From positions 92,385 to 156,384 of the forward strand of contig NZ_OY759873.1 of assembly GCF_963662805.1 (NCBI RefSeq): 64,000 nucleotides of DNA, given 5' to 3'. Positions 63,235-64,000 of this stretch are shown here, piece by piece. Under the pieces are notes generated by a model that made no database searches, had not been told where the DNA came from, and saw only the letters and a list, made by a program, of their open reading frames with translations. This DNA is from an uncultured Cohaesibacter sp. Lineage in GTDB: Bacteria > Pseudomonadota > Alphaproteobacteria > Rhizobiales > Cohaesibacteraceae. Numbering within the stretch: the stretch's first letter is position 1; the number at the start of each line of letters is the position of its first letter. The position numbers and the translations under genes were made by a program.

Positions 63235-64000
63235 TCAGCCCCGTTCAAACAGTCCGATGCTGATCTGCCAGACAAGGCGACGGAGCGGCCTTGGCAATTT
63301 CAACAGTCTCTTTGATTTTCCGAACCATTTGATTGGCTCCGCAACCTCCAACGCAGGTACATCACCGCAATCGGCACTCAGGTCTTCAAGATAGCGATAA
63401 AGCAGAGCAAAGAGATTGTGCTCTTGCATCAGCCGGGTCTTGTTTGCGGCCATCACCGACTGGACTATGTCGGTTGAGGCCGGATCGAGATCGAGGCAGG
63501 CTTTCACCTTGCGGGCCGACTCGTAAGGACGGGTCAGGTCAATCCAGAGCAGGCCCCGTTCATCGAAGTCTCTGTTGATGGCGGCGGCTCCACCATGGAT
63601 GAGATAGGCGCCACCAAGCACTGCATCGGCGGTCTTCTCGGTCCAGCCATTGTCCGCGAGATTGTTCTCAAGCGCCAGATGATAGCGCGAATTCTCGATC
63701 ACTGCGGCCTTGTCGTCGAGCCGTTCGAACCCACGCCCGTAAATGGTCAGGCGATCCCCGAGCTCGGCCTTCAATATGCGCAGGAACCTCAGGCGCCGGA
63801 TCTGGTTCTTGGTCTGGGTCTTGGTCGAACAAATCGCAGTCAATTCGAGCGTACGCTCGCCAACGGGCCGCGTCGGAGCTTCCAAGTCCGGCCAGAGCTT
63901 GCTGACAAATTCTTCGCCGCCGCCACCGACGGTCATGCCGTAGAACCATGGCAGCGCGGTGTGACCGAGGATTTGCCTGCCCTTAAAGGCCGGAATGGGA
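63235..64000 (-). CDS. GT10 (alpha-1,3-fucosyltransferase)-like glycosyltransferase, 5' end cut by window
   Basis: The frame is open from the window edge to a stop at 63235, 255 residues visible. The part after ELTAICSTKTQTKNQIRRLR, RLTIYGRGFERLDDK and SRYHLALENNLADNGWTEKT-ADAVLGGAYLIHGG follows GT10, whose hallmark is FxxAFENS...VTEKxxxA. The strongest match is this nucleotide-sugar-binding half; the N-terminal acceptor half is outside the window. With the GT11 gene it suggests a fucose-containing glycan. The donor sugar is inferred from family, not shown. Confidence 0.78.
   Translation of the reverse strand, partial: PIPAFKGRQILGHTALPWFYGMTVGGGGEEFVSKLWPDLEAPTRPVGERTLELTAICSTKTQTKNQIRRLRFLRILKAELGDRLTIYGRGFERLDDKAAVIENSRYHLALENNLADNGWTEKTADAVLGGAYLIHGGAAAINRDFDERGLLWIDLTRPYESARKVKACLDLDPASTDIVQSVMAANKTRLMQEHNLFALLYRYLEDLSADCGDVPALEVAEPIKWFGKSKRLLKLPRPLRRLVWQISIGLFERG

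Noticed and set aside
1..64000. Search for tRNA, rRNA, CRISPR arrays, insertion sequences and prophage
   Set aside because: No TTCGAATCC-type tRNA arms in intergenic regions, no direct-repeat/spacer arrays, and no transposase, integrase or phage structural genes were recognised by eye; a tRNAscan or HMM search was not possible.

Overview
The window is a 64 kb stretch of ordinary bacterial chromosome from an alphaproteobacterium, most likely of the order Hyphomicrobiales (Rhizobiales). The main reasons are the neighbourhoods truB-rpsO-pnp, irr/fabA-fabB-fabI, ubiE-ubiB-coaBC-dut with mutM divergent, rpmH-rnpA-yidC-engB-argB, rsmI-yraN-gshB with a divergent LppC-type lipoprotein, hemW-rdgB-rph/hrcA-grpE and dnaK-dnaJ-pmtA-pyrF, together with Irr, PmtA, an Lrp-type regulator divergent from putA and a perfect CtrA-type box. 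The genus cannot be fixed by eye; a marine Cohaesibacter- or Stappia-like lineage would fit. I see no prophage, insertion sequence, CRISPR array, rRNA or tRNA.

Layout. 1-3.7 kb: tRNA pseudouridine synthase (partial), ribosomal protein S15 and PNPase, each of the last two with a strong terminator; pnp has a long structured leader. 3.7-7.1 kb: two tandem membrane GGDEF-EAL proteins. 7.2-11 kb: type II fatty acid genes fabI, fabB, fabA and the divergent iron regulator irr. 11-16 kb: an SH3 protein, a D-2-hydroxyacid dehydrogenase, a ThiF/MoeB protein, a DUF2259 protein and cysK. 16-22.6 kb: dut, coaBC, ubiB and ubiE leftward, then a class V aminotransferase and mutM rightward. 22.6-31 kb: a DUF2301 membrane protein, a 50-residue small protein, argB, engB, a hexapeptide acetyltransferase, a secreted SnoaL-like protein, yidC, rnpA and rpmH. 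31-44 kb: a VTT membrane protein paired with a flavin disulfide reductase, arfB, comM, ogt, an ICMT-like methyltransferase, gshB, yraN, rsmI, an LppC lipoprotein, hemW, rdgB and rph. 44-52.3 kb: hrcA, grpE, a candidate small RNA, a LysR regulator, putA, its Lrp-type regulator and a diacylglycerol-kinase-like gene. 52.3-60.2 kb: alkB, a small secreted protein, dnaK, dnaJ, pmtA, an FMN reductase and pyrF. 60.4-64 kb: a DUF3592 protein, an AT-rich repeat region, and three glycosyltransferases (GT25, GT11, GT10-like) that look like part of a surface polysaccharide locus.

How the genes work together: the left half is mostly housekeeping (translation, RNA decay, membrane lipid, CoA and ubiquinone synthesis, membrane protein insertion). 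hrcA-grpE and dnaK-dnaJ form the heat-shock group, with a good RpoH-type promoter before dnaK. putA and the divergent Lrp-type gene form a proline-catabolism module.

The main oddities: (1) at least thirteen single-base (rarely two-base) indels concentrated in five consecutive genes between 46.03 and 52.40 kb, which look like a block of sequence error or very recent decay; (2) a candidate sRNA with an anti-Shine-Dalgarno loop at about 46.41-46.53 kb; (3) a 42-bp-periodic array of GAGTCTTC boxes at 61.14-61.32 kb that also holds a perfect CtrA box and a perfect DnaA box. I did not find a convincing new multi-gene system; the repeat array is the best candidate for something undescribed.
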